From Stenogyne calaminthoides (taxonomy: Eukaryota; Streptophyta; Magnoliopsida; Lamiales; Lamiaceae): a stretch of 64,000 nt of DNA. The notes beneath the pieces are model-generated. The model saw only the letters and a list, made by a program, of their open reading frames with translations. It was not told the origin of the DNA and made no database searches. The position numbers were made by a program, and so were the translations under genes. Shown in pieces: positions 35,481-46,187 of the stretch. The DNA lies in assembly GCA_037126765.1 (NCBI GenBank), contig JBBCBC010000012.1:12834001-12898000 (forward strand). The letters run 5' to 3'. The number at the start of each line of letters is the position of its first letter. Positions within the stretch are counted from its first letter, which is position 1.

Positions 35481-35732
35481 GTGGGTCCCATCCCCGGTCC
35501 AATGCACCAGCAGCAGCGAATATTTGGGATGCCACCAGGTCCACTGCCACTTCCAAACCAGTCTATGACTTTGGGTCAAGCAGGGCAATCGAGAATTGAT
35601 CCCACTCAGATTCCCCACCTTAGTTCAAGTTCTGATGTAGTTCTTCATGAGACCCATAAGGATAATCAGGCAAACCCTCCTCCGGTATGATTTAGTATTG
35701 TTTACTTGTACACCCCGTATTTTATTTTTATA

Positions 35733-35987
35733 CTCCCTTTATCCACTAGAATTGTTCTCATAACTTTTTGCACAGGTTTAAGAAACAATGTTTGCTATAT
35801 GTATATGTTGGAGGGTATTTTGGGGTCCATTTATGAATTAAAGGTAATGGCAAAATGAGTAATTAAATATATGGTTGGAGGGAGAAGATAGTGTTGTTGG
35901 CATAGGGTTATTTGATCCTGGGTATTGGAACATTTTTAGTGGACCTTCCAATAAGGCAAGTGGGAACATTTATGTGGATGGAGGGAG
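35733..35987. mobile_element. Stowaway-type MITE in SEC24 intron 2
   Basis: Starts CTCCCTTTATCCACTAG, ends GTGGATGGAGGGAG, flanked by TA on both sides (35731-35732 and 35988-35989). 255 bp, noncoding. The termini are those of plant Tc1/mariner MITEs, mobilised in trans by mariner-like transposase. Confidence 0.8.
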
Positions 35988-35997
35988 TAGTTTATTA

Positions 35998-36235
35998 CTC
36001 CCTCCGTCCCGATCTCGATTGTACATTTCACTTTTTGGCTCGTGTTTTATTGAGCGAGTTGTTTATAGTATATGAAATGATAAATTGATTTTAAGACATT
36101 GTAGGATAGATGAGGGGTAGCACTATCATACCCCATCTTAAAAATCTCTTTATCATTTCAAATATTAATAAACAACTCGCTCGCTAAAACACGAGTCAAA
36201 TAGTGAATGTACAAACGTATTTGGGGCAGAGGGAG
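35998..36235. mobile_element. Second Stowaway MITE, 10 bp after the first
   Basis: Starts CTCCCTCCGTCCCGATCTCG and ends GGGGCAGAGGGAG, with TA duplications at 35996-35997 and 36236-36237. Long inverted repeats (CGTGTTTTATTGAGCGAGTT pairs with AACTCGCTCGCTAAAACACG) allow a hairpin over nearly the full 238 bp. Confidence 0.88.
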
Positions 36236-36565
36236 TATTATTTTTTCATGTTTTGAAAGCTAGGATTTTTATGTAGGTCTAGTATTGTGGCCCAAGTTCA
36301 CATACCTACTCTTATATTTAACCAAGTGATATATTTACCCACTGAATAGTGTATTACGTATGGCATGCTTATACTACATTTTATCTAATTTTGTTGGGTC
36401 CTTTTTTTGTCAAGCCTGCAACAAGTGATTATATAGTTAAAGACACTGGGAATTGCAGTCCACGTTACATGAGGTGCACTGTACACCAGGTTAGAAACAT
36501 CATATATCAGTAATTTAAATTACTGTTTGCGGTTGATGTCCATTTCTGTTATCTTTTTTATTTTA

Positions 36566-37028
36566 GGCATAATGCATTAAAAGGTCCCTAAACAATCAAC
36601 TTTTGTTTCGATATTTCCCTGAACTATATTTTAATTTGATAATCCCTTTAGGTATTGAATTTTATTCACGAGCTCTCCGGAGATGAAAATTGACAAAAAA
36701 TTTCAGTTCACCTTAATGGTCCCATTAAATAATATACAATCAACTTTATTTAATTTTAATTGTACACAATTGTAGCACTCGCTAGCCATTTCAGGTATCC
36801 ATCACCTGAAGAATTAGGGTTGTAATGACTTACAAAATACGCATCTGGAAGTATAAAAAAATTAATGCATATATATTGCTAGATGAATTAAAAAAAAATT
36901 GTTAATTTTGTCTCGAGAGAGTTTGTGAAAAAATTTGATACTTAAAGAGCCTTTTAGAACAATAAATTAGTTCAGGGACCTATCGAAACAAAAGTTGATA
37001 GCTTAGGGACCTTAAGATGCATTATGCC
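36566..37028. mobile_element. Mutator-type MITE with perfect 9-bp target duplication
   Basis: 463 bp in SEC24 intron 3. Inverted termini GGCATAATGCATTAAAAGGT / rc GGCATAATGCATCTTAAGGT extend about 45 bp with few mismatches. Direct repeats TTTATTTTA at 36557-36565 and 37029-37037 are exactly 9 bp, the Mutator signature. No coding. Confidence 0.88.
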
Positions 37029-37542
37029 TTTATTTTATTATCTGTTTCTTCATATGTATGACAAAATACCAATAGATGCTTTTGTTTTCTTTTATAGATT
37101 CCTTGTACATTGGATCTTCTATCGACATCTGCAATGCAGTTGGCTTTGTTGGTTCAGCCTTTAGCTCTTCCACATCCAGCTGAGGAGCCCATGCAAGTAA
37201 TAACATTCTTTTCCTATCTATTTCTTGGGTCTCATTCTTTTCTGGTAGCAAAAATGACTTGTTTTCAGGCGCAACTTGACATTAAATGAAGAAATTTACT
37301 CTCTGATTATGACAATATCATATGAGCAAGTTTTCTAAAGATCTCTCTTAAAAAAAGCTGGTTGGAATCCTATTCGAATTAATGTTGTTCGACTTTCTAG
37401 AGGTTCAACTAGGAACTAAAAAATTCCCCAGGCCCCTTTCTGTCTGACCCGTAGCTTAGGAATTAATCCAAAAATATAAAGATTGAATGAATTGAGTTTT
37501 TATTTTGAAATATTGCCAATCCATATGGTAAATTAACTAATA

Positions 37543-37779
37543 CTCCCTCCGTCCACCAAAACTGTGCTCATTTCGTTTTGACATGTTGTACGGAAAGGTA
37601 AATTAAATATGTTTATGAACACAATTTTTTTTATCTTCATCGTCCAACAATCACTTAATTACTCAAGTTATCATTATACTTTACTCACAATCAATTATGT
37701 TATTCACAAATGAACTTAATTTATCTTTCCGTAGAACATGTCAAAATGAAATGAGCACAATTTTAGTGGACGGAGGGAG
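37543..37779. mobile_element. Stowaway MITE in duplicated intron copy 1
   Basis: 237 bp, termini CTCCCTCCGTCCACCAAAAC / rc CTCCCTCCGTCCACTAAAAT, with inverted repeats of more than 50 bp. TA duplications at 37541-37542 and 37780-37781. The outside sequence on both sides is the same as around the mariner at 38860-44786. Confidence 0.92.
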
Positions 37780-37914
37780 TAATAGTTAAAAGGGTTAATA
37801 TCAATTTGCAACCTGTATAATACCCCTTTTATCAAATTGGTACATTTACAATAATTTTTTTTCCAATTGCATCGATATCTTTGTTCGAATTGACCAGCCA
37901 CAACTAGGGGTGAA

Positions 37915-38759
37915 AACGGATCGGATATTTTCCGACCGATCCGGAGCCGTATCCGCCCGATGATCGAATTCGGTATAAAAAACTAGTATCCGGGCGGATA
38001 AGAATTCGGATACGGATAGTTGACTTCGGATTCGAAATCGGATTCGGAATACATAATATCCGACCGTATTCGAGTTTTTCCATATTTTATTGGATATTAT
38101 CCGGATAGTAAATCCGGATATCCGGATTTTTTATTTTTTATTATTATTTTTAATTTTTTTTTTTTGATCGGGCAAAGTTAGTTGTTAGTAGTTAGTAGTT
38201 AGTACACCAAACACCCAAATACTCTACGAAATCACCAATTCACCTTATAACTCCTATAACTCCAAATTCGTTCCCAAAGGGAATTGAACCTGGGTCTTCC
38301 ATTCAAATGAGTAGCCCAGTGGCCAGGTGGGCTAAGCCCCTGGTTTATATTTTATATTAATATATATATAATAATATAATATTAGTACTTAATACTTATG
38401 TAGGTGTTATGTTGTGCTGGAGTGGTGACGAATGATATAACTTTTAGTTTCATATTATTAGCAGTAGATATAATTTTTATAATTTGCATTAGAACGTCTA
38501 TGAAATATTGCATAGGTAGTTTTTTTTTATTTGTTTCAATCATATTTTGATGATTTTCGTTAGAAATATATTATCCGATTATAGTTATTCGAATCTGGCC
38601 CGGATTTGTCCGATATCCGTCCCGTATTCGTATACCGAATATTCCGAATTCGTATCCGAATCCGGCTTTTCCGTATCCAACTCCGAATTCGAGAAAAAAA
38701 TATGGTTTAGGATACGGTATAAGCACTATCCGTCCGTATCCGATCCGTTTTCACCCCTA
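37915..38759. mobile_element. hAT-type non-autonomous element
   Basis: Perfect inverted termini TAGGGGTGAAAACGGATCGG at both ends and many CCGGATA/TATCCGG words inside. The 8-bp flanks GCCACAAC and GTTACAAG are changed copies of GTTACAAC, the unoccupied sequence at about 44904-44911 in the other intron copy. No transposase. A SINE sits inside it (38154-38343). The short frame at 38547-38807 is not a gene. Confidence 0.85.
38154..38343 (-). mobile_element. tRNA-derived SINE, reverse orientation
   Basis: On the minus strand it starts CCAGGGGCTTAGCCCACCTGG, containing box A TAGCCCACCTGG (11 of 12 to consensus). Box B GGTTCAATTCC follows about 38 bp on, then a unique body ending CTAACTTTGCCCGATC plus an A tail (T run at 38154-38165 on the plus strand). 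Internal RNA polymerase III boxes plus a 3' A tail define a SINE. A second, 5'-shortened copy lies at 58195-58350. Confidence 0.85.
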
Positions 38760-40413
38760 GTTACAAGCTATACTTTTTTTTTTGTTTTTCCTATAAAAAT
38801 TGAATGAGTTGAGTTTTTATTTTGAAATATTGCCAATCCATATGGTAAATTAACTAATACTCCCTCCTTTCTAAAATACATGTCGTTTTAGGTTTTTCAA
38901 TATTTTTTTTATTTGTCGTTCTGATTATTTTTTTCCTCTTCTCTCAATTTTACCCCTTTCATTGATCCAGTCTTCTAAGACTTTTATTCCGATATTATCG
39001 AGCGTTCTATTCAGGCGGATCTTCCTTCCCCTCCGTTTTCTTATACTCCATTTACTTCTCTTCCAATTCATTTTTTATCCTCAATTTTTATTTGATCCAT
39101 CTAAAAGCCGTGAAGACGTCCTTCGACAGATATTACGCGAGGTACATGATGTGTAGTTTTAGAAATTTATGTAATCAGGCAAGCCCATTCTTATGTGTTA
39201 CCATTCTAAAAACGTAATATTAACAGACACCTACATTAACTCTGAGAGCTACTGGTCCAGAGATGTGGAAATGGGATGTTCAGGTGTAATTTAATTTTGG
39301 AGTTTAGGGATTTAATGAGTTATTGCCGGCGAGTTAATTTATGTGAGGTTGAATTGTTGTTAGCATTTGGGCTTTTTGATTTTGTGAATTGTTCATTGTT
39401 TCGCCGTGCACTTCGCGAGTATTGGACACTTAATTTCGTTTGAAATAATTATTATCTGTAGCTTGATTTTTCGTTTTCGTGAAAGCTTGGAGAAGTGATC
39501 TCTCTTATATGATTGTTTATTACTTGTTTGTTTGGATTTTTTGGTTCCTTCAATTTTTCGATCCATTCTTAGGGTGGATTTTGTGGCAACAGGCTTAATT
39601 ATAGCTTTGTAAATCTTTACCAAATCTTTACAGTTGGTGCAATAATTATAGCTTGGTAAGCATCACTATTTGCCTAATTATATGTTTTTCTGCTTAAAGA
39701 AAATAGAAGGCTGTTGTAGAATTTTGGTTTTGCCTATATTTCCTCAGTTTAGTTTGCCAAAACATAATCTAATTATATGTGTATATAGATAGATATATGT
39801 ATTTGTGTGTAGAATGAATTTGTCCATGATTTTGAGAAGAATGATTTCGAAACGTTTATTAATTTGTTGATTTGATAATAATTGTTAGAGGCACACTTGT
39901 ATGAGACCGTCTCACGGTGAGATGGGTCATAAGTTGGGCATTGACGCTTTAACACTTTGGGAGGGATGGGTGTGATTTGTGTTTGGTTGTGTTTTTTTCT
40001 CATGAATTTACATAATCAAGAAAGGGTATGTATTAAATGTATATTGATAACTATTTCATGAGAAAAATGTTTGATTGATTTCCTTGATTATATGTTTTTC
40101 CATGACTTAAAAAGTCATTTTCTTTATCTGCATTTCTTCTACCTGATCATTAGTGTGAGTTTTCCAAAAGATAATAAAACTTGCATGATTCTAAACTACC
40201 AGATTACTGTTTTTTTATTTTATTATCTGGTTTGGGAGGATTTCCAATTGAAAACTCTTCAGTTGTGTAATTCATTCTAGATTTTTGTATGGATTCTTAT
40301 TTTTGTGCAAGGTACATGGATTTCTTACATCTAGCTATATTGTGCTTGTTATTGATCTCATTGTTTGTTCTAATTTTTATTGTTGCAAGGACGACTATTT
40401 TGCATTCTGAATC

Positions 40414-40837
40414 ATGAATGCGGACAGGAATGATGGATTACAACCGGATATGCAGTCTCACCTTGATGAGGCAAAATCATCATATGAAAAGGATATTATG
40501 GAGATAAAAGCCTCGATTGAACAACATCTTAAGGAGGCAAAAACATTCATAGAACAGACTGAATCTCTCGCTTTGGAATTGAATCGGTACGTGTCTGATT
40601 TGGACGTAGAAGACGATGTTCAATCTTCTACACTTATTTTTTGTGGTGCAATTAAGGTTGAAAAGAAGCATAGCGTCAATAAAAAAGATGTTTGGTGCAA
40701 TAAAGGTTGAAAAAGAAGCGAGTGTCAATAAAGAAGATGTTAGTGGTGCAATAAAGGTTGAAAACAAGTTTAGTGTCCATAATGAAGATCATGAAGATCG
40801 GAATGGGAATGGTATGCTTAGGATTTTACTCCCATAA
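40414..40837 (+). pseudogene. Extra ORF in the mariner: coiled coil plus 17-residue repeats
   Basis: Plus-strand, opposite to the transposase. From ATG 40414: MNADRNDGLQPDMQSHLDEA, then a Glu/Lys-rich heptad-like stretch (about residues 15-60, KSSYEKDIMEIKASIEQHLK) likely to form a coiled coil. Then three tandem repeats GAIKVEKKHSVNKKDVW / GAIKVEKEASVNKEDVS / GAIKVENKFSVHNED follow. Two bases seem lost near 40690, shifting the third-phase repeats into another frame (40616-40837). A GT donor after GGGAATG (about 40812) suggests more exons. I do not recognise the protein. It may be a captured host gene piece or an element-encoded accessory. Upstream, 39090-39141 (SREDVLRQILRE then GT) could be another exon. 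Confidence 0.5.
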
Positions 40838-41834
40838 TTTTTTGACATAAAATAGATGAAGAATTTTGTTTGAGAATTTATGTTTCTTTGTTAATTGTCA
40901 GATTTCTTTTGTTAACTTTGCCTTGTTTATTTTGAGAACAATACCATGGTTCAAGGATGGAATGCTAATTTATTGTCTTTCTTTTGGAAGTCTATTGTCT
41001 TGTACTTGGGCTCATTTTGGTGTACTCAACATCCGATTATACGATGGTTGGTAATGCAATGCATCTTTTAATGAAGATCTAGTTAATAATGTACTTCCAC
41101 CAAATGGTTGATTGTTGCTTCGATTCTGTGTCAATGCTTTGTTTAGTGATTTTCAGCTCGTAAAGTCTGTGCGTTGGGTAGTAAATATGGGCTATAGATG
41201 AGATATTGGAAATTATCATCGTAAATAATGATATCCTTGATGTTACTTGTTTGTTGCTTCACTTTTGAATTTTGTAAAAGATTATAATTATATCTCTGCT
41301 TAGGAATATGTGCGACTTAATTATTTTCTGCATGAAATCTTGTTGTACTTGAATTCCAATGCTATTTTAAATGTTAGTGTTGAGTTATGCATTTATGTTT
41401 GTTTTTTAAGATTATTTACATGATAAAGGGTGTCTGGAGAATAAGGAAATGAGTGTAAAAAGACTTCCAGAAGTTAAAATTTCATGTATCCAAGTGTTGC
41501 ATGTTAGGATACTGTTTATGTGGTGTGGAATTCTTTTCAGCATCTGATCTAATAACTAATGGTGTCTTTTAAAAACTCAACAGTGTTAAGTTTCTGTGCA
41601 TAAACTCAACTGGGCTTTTCATTTGTTATAGACTAATGTTATGCACTTTAAGATAATACTCCTTCAAGAAATTAGTTACACAGATAAAATAAATTGAACA
41701 AAAATAAAATCGAATAAAATATTGATTTAACCAACAATCTCATAAATTCACCATTAATTCAAATAATGATTTAATCAACAATCACATGAAACAAAAAATA
41801 ATTACATGTAAAAAAAAATCATAATCACAATCAC

Positions 41835-44364
41835 TCATGCTTCTTCATGTGTAGCTCCACTCGAACCAGTTCCTACAAACACAAGATATCATTATTAGTT
41901 AATGATAGAAAAGAATTGCAAATATTTAAAATTTAACTTACCCGTTCGTGTCGCTAACAAGTCTTTAGTAGCTTGCAATAATGTTGGCTCGCATGAAATT
42001 TGCGTAGGAAGACGACCTAGCATTTGAAGTCGTTTTTTATTTATGTGTGGGATTTTATATCGATTTTCTCCTCCCAATTTCATGGTTTCTTTCATACACA
42101 GATGCAATGTCAACCACACATAATTGAGTTTGATAGGTGAATAATCATCGTACGCTTTCTCTACGGCATGCACAAGTTCAGGGATAGTCCTTGCACGCAT
42201 TTTTTGTTGCAATGATTGAATGGCCCTAAAAAATCCAAGATCGAGTATATTAAGATCGGGAGAATTTGGAGGTTGGCAAGTTAAACGAATGTCAAACCCA
42301 TTTTGGGAAGCCGCGGCTTGAAAATCAGGGTCAGAAGGAGGAACATGTGTCCTAGCATTGTCCTGTTGGATGAAAATGATTTCTCTGTAATTTAATCTTG
42401 GCCACTTCTCGTAAATTGCTGGAATAACCTTTTCAATTAGAAATGCTTTTATTGTCGTGATCGCCTTCATCTCCATGGTGCCGGCTTGTCTATTCCTGCT
42501 ATTTCTCTGGGCCGGTTGTTCAATGACAAATGTCCAACAACCAATTTTACCTGAAAAAATCACCCTTCCATCATCGTCAAACCTGGGACGAGTTGTGGCT
42601 GCTAAGAACATGACCTTCCCAATGAAATTTTTACTTTGACACGAGCGATCAGGATCGTCTTCATTGGTGAGTAAGTAATATGTTTGGTTCTTCTTTGTCA
42701 AGTAAAACCATTTCTCATCGATATGCACATAGTTGTACATGTTCTTAAACTTTGGGTCGTTCGACATTGTGCTTTCGTCAATCATCGACAAGCAGAACTC
42801 GTTTCTGGATATTTTATTTTCCTCTTTCAAATGTGGTTTGATGGCACTTGAATGACGACGGAGAACGCCTTGCTTAAAAAGACTATACATTTTAGAGCAG
42901 GTAACTCCTAAAGCATTCGAAAGAGATGCTAGTGTTGTTCGTTGATGCAAATCTATTTGTAGCACCCGACTTAAATCGACTTCGGTTCGTTTACGACCAC
43001 AATTCCCTGTCTTCCTTGACGAGACATCCACATTAGTGCCCAGAGGAGTTCTCTTGTGAATTCTCCAAATTCTTTGAATTGTTTGCAAACTCTCGACATT
43101 GAACATATCTTTCACCTCTTTTGTCGTGTTCTTTTTCAACTTACCATTGACACTTTTCTCCAATAAAGCGTGGTAAATTGTCCATCGTTCGGCGTTAGTT
43201 AGCATCTTTTTTCTTCTTCTTCCTTGAACATTACCTGTTAACATCATAGTTCAATATTTAATTTTTTTTAATTGTATGTAAAAAGATGTATACATGTACG
43301 GTTAATGATTAAGAAATTCCACCTTAAAATTAATTTCATTGTTTTATATTTTCAAATCCACATAAAATTTTTGCTAAAAAATGTAAATAAATTTTACAGA
43401 AGTGAATAATTAGGCATCAATTACAATTTACAGTTTTACATCTATCGCTAAATTTTACAACATTTACGTATGAATTAGGCAACATTCCATTTTAAAATTA
43501 ATTAACAAGCCTCAGATTTTTCATAAGGCAACTCTTACAATTAATACCATGCTACATCATTTTCCAATTAGTACCAATTATAGACTAAGTCATAGACCGC
43601 CAACTATCAACCTCTTTGAATTTGAGGTTTGACAAAGATTGTGTCACAAACCATCAGTTTCTAATTGATAAGAAGCACGCGACACACTTACATCAAATTT
43701 AAAAAAAAAGACTCGATTAGTATATTAAATTGATTAACATAGATTTTTTTTTTATAGAAGCGATTAACATAGAAATTAGAATCATGCCAGCGCTGAAAAA
43801 AAAATCTCAACAAACACACTATTAAAAATATAACATCACGTAGATAGTGTATTTATCCATTAATTATGGGATTAGTTAAGATTTGTTTAGACTTATTCCT
43901 ATCTTGATTAATTCTAAATTCTCTATATATTGTTGTAGTCTTTTTGCAGTAAACCAATGAAATACGATTACACAATTCCTATTCACACAAACTGGAGGTC
44001 AATCAAATTGAGAGTAACAACAATTTTTTAAGCATACAAAAATTACCTTGCTGGTCATTGTTATACCCCGTTTCTTGACCGTCGCTATCCTCAGTTTGCT
44101 CAGTTTGTTATCCCCTGTTTGCTGGCCATCATCTTCATCCCCCGTATGCTGGTAAGTCTCTTCGTCGGATGAATCAGACAATATTTCATCATCTTCTTCA
44201 TTTAATTGATTTAAGTCAAGCTCTATAGGATTTCGTATCTCATTGTTATCATTATTAAGCACAATTATGATATTCCCCGATGAAGAAGGCGTTACAAGAA
44301 TTGGAATCTCTCCTTCACTGTGTAATTCATGGTTGATGGGAGGTTGATTTAAATCTATATCCAT
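41835..44364 (-). CDS. Mariner-like transposase, DD39D, three exons
   Basis: Cuts and pastes elements with Stowaway/mariner ends. Proposed exons on the minus strand: 44364-44047 (MDIDLNQPP, very acidic), 43234-41942 and 41872-41835 (ending GATHEEA), with GT-AG joints. Exon 2 has an N-terminal helix-turn-helix region (RRRKKMLTNAERW, SLQTIQRIWR), then the catalytic Asps in YVHIDEKWFYL, FIQQDNARTH and NSPDLNILDLGFF. There are 39 residues between the last two. The exon 2 frame is open for about 430 codons. In exon 1 the acidic frame TGDEDDGQQTGD changes phase near 44107: a shifted frame reads QTEQTEDSDGQETGYNNDQQ and then joins exon 2 in phase, so one base seems lost. Translation from a later start could still give the catalytic domain. 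Confidence 0.88.
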
Positions 44365-44786
44365 GTTCGAGATGTGAAGAATTGATAAATTTCATAGTCA
44401 TATTTGTAGAAAAAAATTGGGCGCAAATTTTCCAAAATTTTGAAATTGAAATTCTTGCCTTCATTGTGTAATTCTTGGCTCCATATCTAAAATTTTGGCT
44501 CCAATTACGTGGTATGGTGAAATATTTTGGTTCCAATAAAAATAATGGAGAAGATGGAGCTCCTTTTTTCTCGGTCATGTTTTTTTTTTTTAAACAATTT
44601 CAAGAATTAAGATCGTGTGTTATTTGCCAACTTATATTTCAAGAATTAAGAATTAAGATCGTGGAGTATTTTCCAGCATATTGATTAAGTCAAAACCAAC
44701 AACTAATTAAGGTAATCTTGGTAAAATAAATTATTCTTAATTTAGGAGTTAATCTTAAAACGACAAGTAATTTAAAATGGAGGGAG

Positions 44787-45329
44787 TAATAGTTAAAAGG
44801 GTTAATATCAATTTGCAACCTATACTATACCCCTTTTATCAAATTGGTACATGTACAATAATTTTTTTTCCGATTGCGTCGTATACTGTTCGGAATTGAC
44901 CAGTTACAACCTATACTTTTTTTTTTGGTTTTTCCTGGCTACATGTGACTTGCACACTTATTGTTTTTCCGAATGCATCCCATATTATTCGAGATTGACC
45001 AGTTGCATCCTGTACTTTATTTTAATGGGTTTTCCCAGCCAAAAGCAAAAGTCGTGATTTGCACACTTGTTTCTCAGGGGTATATGTGTCTTTTAATGTC
45101 TCTTAAGTCTTAATTGAGTGTGTTATATTTGATGTTTTCACTCTAATGGTTGATGCTTTAAATTTTCTTTTGCCTACCTGTACTTTTACTCCCTCTTTAG
45201 CCGACTCTTTCACAATGTATAATTGAGATAATATCACAGGCCTATTTATCTAAAGAGCTTAACCATTATTCAGGATAATGTCTCAGGCCATTGAATCATT
45301 GATGTTATTTGAGTTGCTATGCTTGTTAG
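44787..45329. other. End of SEC24 intron 4, second copy of duplicated segment
   Basis: 44787-44920 repeats 37780-37914 (TAATAGTTAAAAGGGTTAAT onward) and keeps the unoccupied hAT site GTTACAAC. It then continues as ordinary AT-rich intron to the exon 5 acceptor. No gene. Confidence 0.75.
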
Positions 45330-46187
45330 GTTGTTGATTTTGGGGAAACTGGTCCGCTTAGATGTTCCCGTTGCAAAGGTTATATTAATCCTTTCATGAA
45401 GTTTATCGATCAAGGGAAACGCTTCATATGCAACCTGTGTGGTAAGAAGCATGCCCTCTTTTTTCTTTGAGATAGTCTCATGTACACCAGTTGTATGGTG
45501 CAATTGTACAGAACACTTCTCCGCTTTCCCTTCACTATCGAGCAACTAATACCTTTCACTGTAAAGAACTAATACTTTTCAGTGAAAAGAACTAAATTAC
45601 TAATGCTGATCAGCTAAAACCTTTTAGGAAACGACTAATACCATTTAAAAATGCACTTGGGTTGCACGGTACATGTGACCTGGTGCATACAAGACTGTCT
45701 TTTTCCGATTGTTAAAGTCTGTTTAATAATTGACAGCCTGGTTATCATGCCGCATACTCAAAAAGGAGTTTTTCATTGTGGTCAATTCTATGAGTACCCT
45801 CATCTGTTAATACGTAAATAGAAACACTTGATAGTAAATCTTGATGAGTGAAATAAGTCTGTCAATCTCTACTAATTAGCTTCATGCTATATTTACTCCA
45901 TCAAAGGATTACATGTAATTAACTATTATGGCAGTTATTTGCATTTGCATCATATGTTTCGTGAATGCATTTCTCTTTTTTCAGAATTGATCTCAGAACA
46001 TTTGAAATAATCAAATTAGGATCTTCACTGCGTACAATCCTCTTTTTGGGCAGGATTCGTAGATGAAACTCCACGTGATTATCACTGCAATTTGGGTCCA
46101 GATGGTCGCCGAAGAGATGCTGATGAAAGGCCTGAACTAAGCAGGGGAACTGTTGAATTTATTGCTTCTAAGGAATACATGGTTAGA
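45330..46187 (+). pseudogene. SEC24-like: SEC24 pseudogene, exons 5-6 (zinc finger, truncated trunk)
   Basis: Exon 5 encodes the CX2C...CX2C zinc finger of SEC24 (CSRCKGYINPFMKF to ICNLCG), all four Cys present. Exon 6 encodes DETPRDYHCNLGPDGRRRD through ASKEYMVR. Family members then continue DPMPAVYFF, the start of the trunk fold. Here the sequence changes abruptly at 46188 to HRY and a stop, and none of the next 120 or so residues can be found before exon 7. Deletion is more likely than a missed intron, because the exon is cut inside a conserved word with no GT donor. Confidence 0.85.
45475..45710. repeat. Dispersed short repeat in SEC24 intron 5
   Basis: Bounded by CATGTACACCAGTTGTATGG and GGTGCATACAAGACTGTC, with an ACTAATACCATTTAAA core. 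Related copies lie in introns 13 (about 52110-52245) and 14 (about 52650-52765). The termini are loosely inverted (GTGCAAC / GTTGCAC words), consistent with a MITE. Class unknown. Confidence 0.55.

Larger units (their letters stand above)
32846..37196 (+). pseudogene. SEC24-like: SEC24 pseudogene, exons 1-4 (N-terminal low-complexity region)
   Basis: The start chosen is the ATG at 32846 (MATPGGPRPGNF), because NPLALVNNMQNL-like family text follows at once; an in-frame upstream ATG at 32816 is probably leader. Exon 1 encodes about 255 Pro/Gly-rich residues. Exon 2 ends in the SSSSDVVLHETHKDNQANPPP stretch, exon 3 holds DTGNCSPRYMRCTV and exon 4 IPCTLDLLSTSAMQLALLVQ. All four are open, phase-consistent and use GT-AG junctions. 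This part alone would look like an intact gene. Introns 1 and 3 carry repeats and MITEs listed separately. Confidence 0.88.
38860..44786 (-). mobile_element. Complete mariner-like element (plant DD39D group)
   Basis: 5927 bp. Termini CTCCCTCCTTTCTAAAATAC... on the left and ...TTAAAATGGAGGGAG on the right, with the inner block ATGTCGTTTTAG matching inverted AAAACGACA. TA duplications at 38858-38859 and 44787-44788. The transposase is on the minus strand at 41835-44364. The 3 kb left of the transposase include an unusual plus-strand ORF (40414-40837). Both ends and the catalytic frame are preserved, so it may be autonomous or recently so, apart from a likely frameshift in exon 1. Confidence 0.9.
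37197..45329. other. SEC24 intron 4, expanded to 8.1 kb by transposons
   Basis: Runs from GTAATAACA after exon 4 to CTTGTTAG before exon 5. It contains a tandem duplication of intron sequence (about 37475-37910 and 38802-38859 plus 44787-44920), a Stowaway MITE, a hAT-type element with a SINE inside, and a complete mariner. Without these it would be well under 1 kb. Confidence 0.8.
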
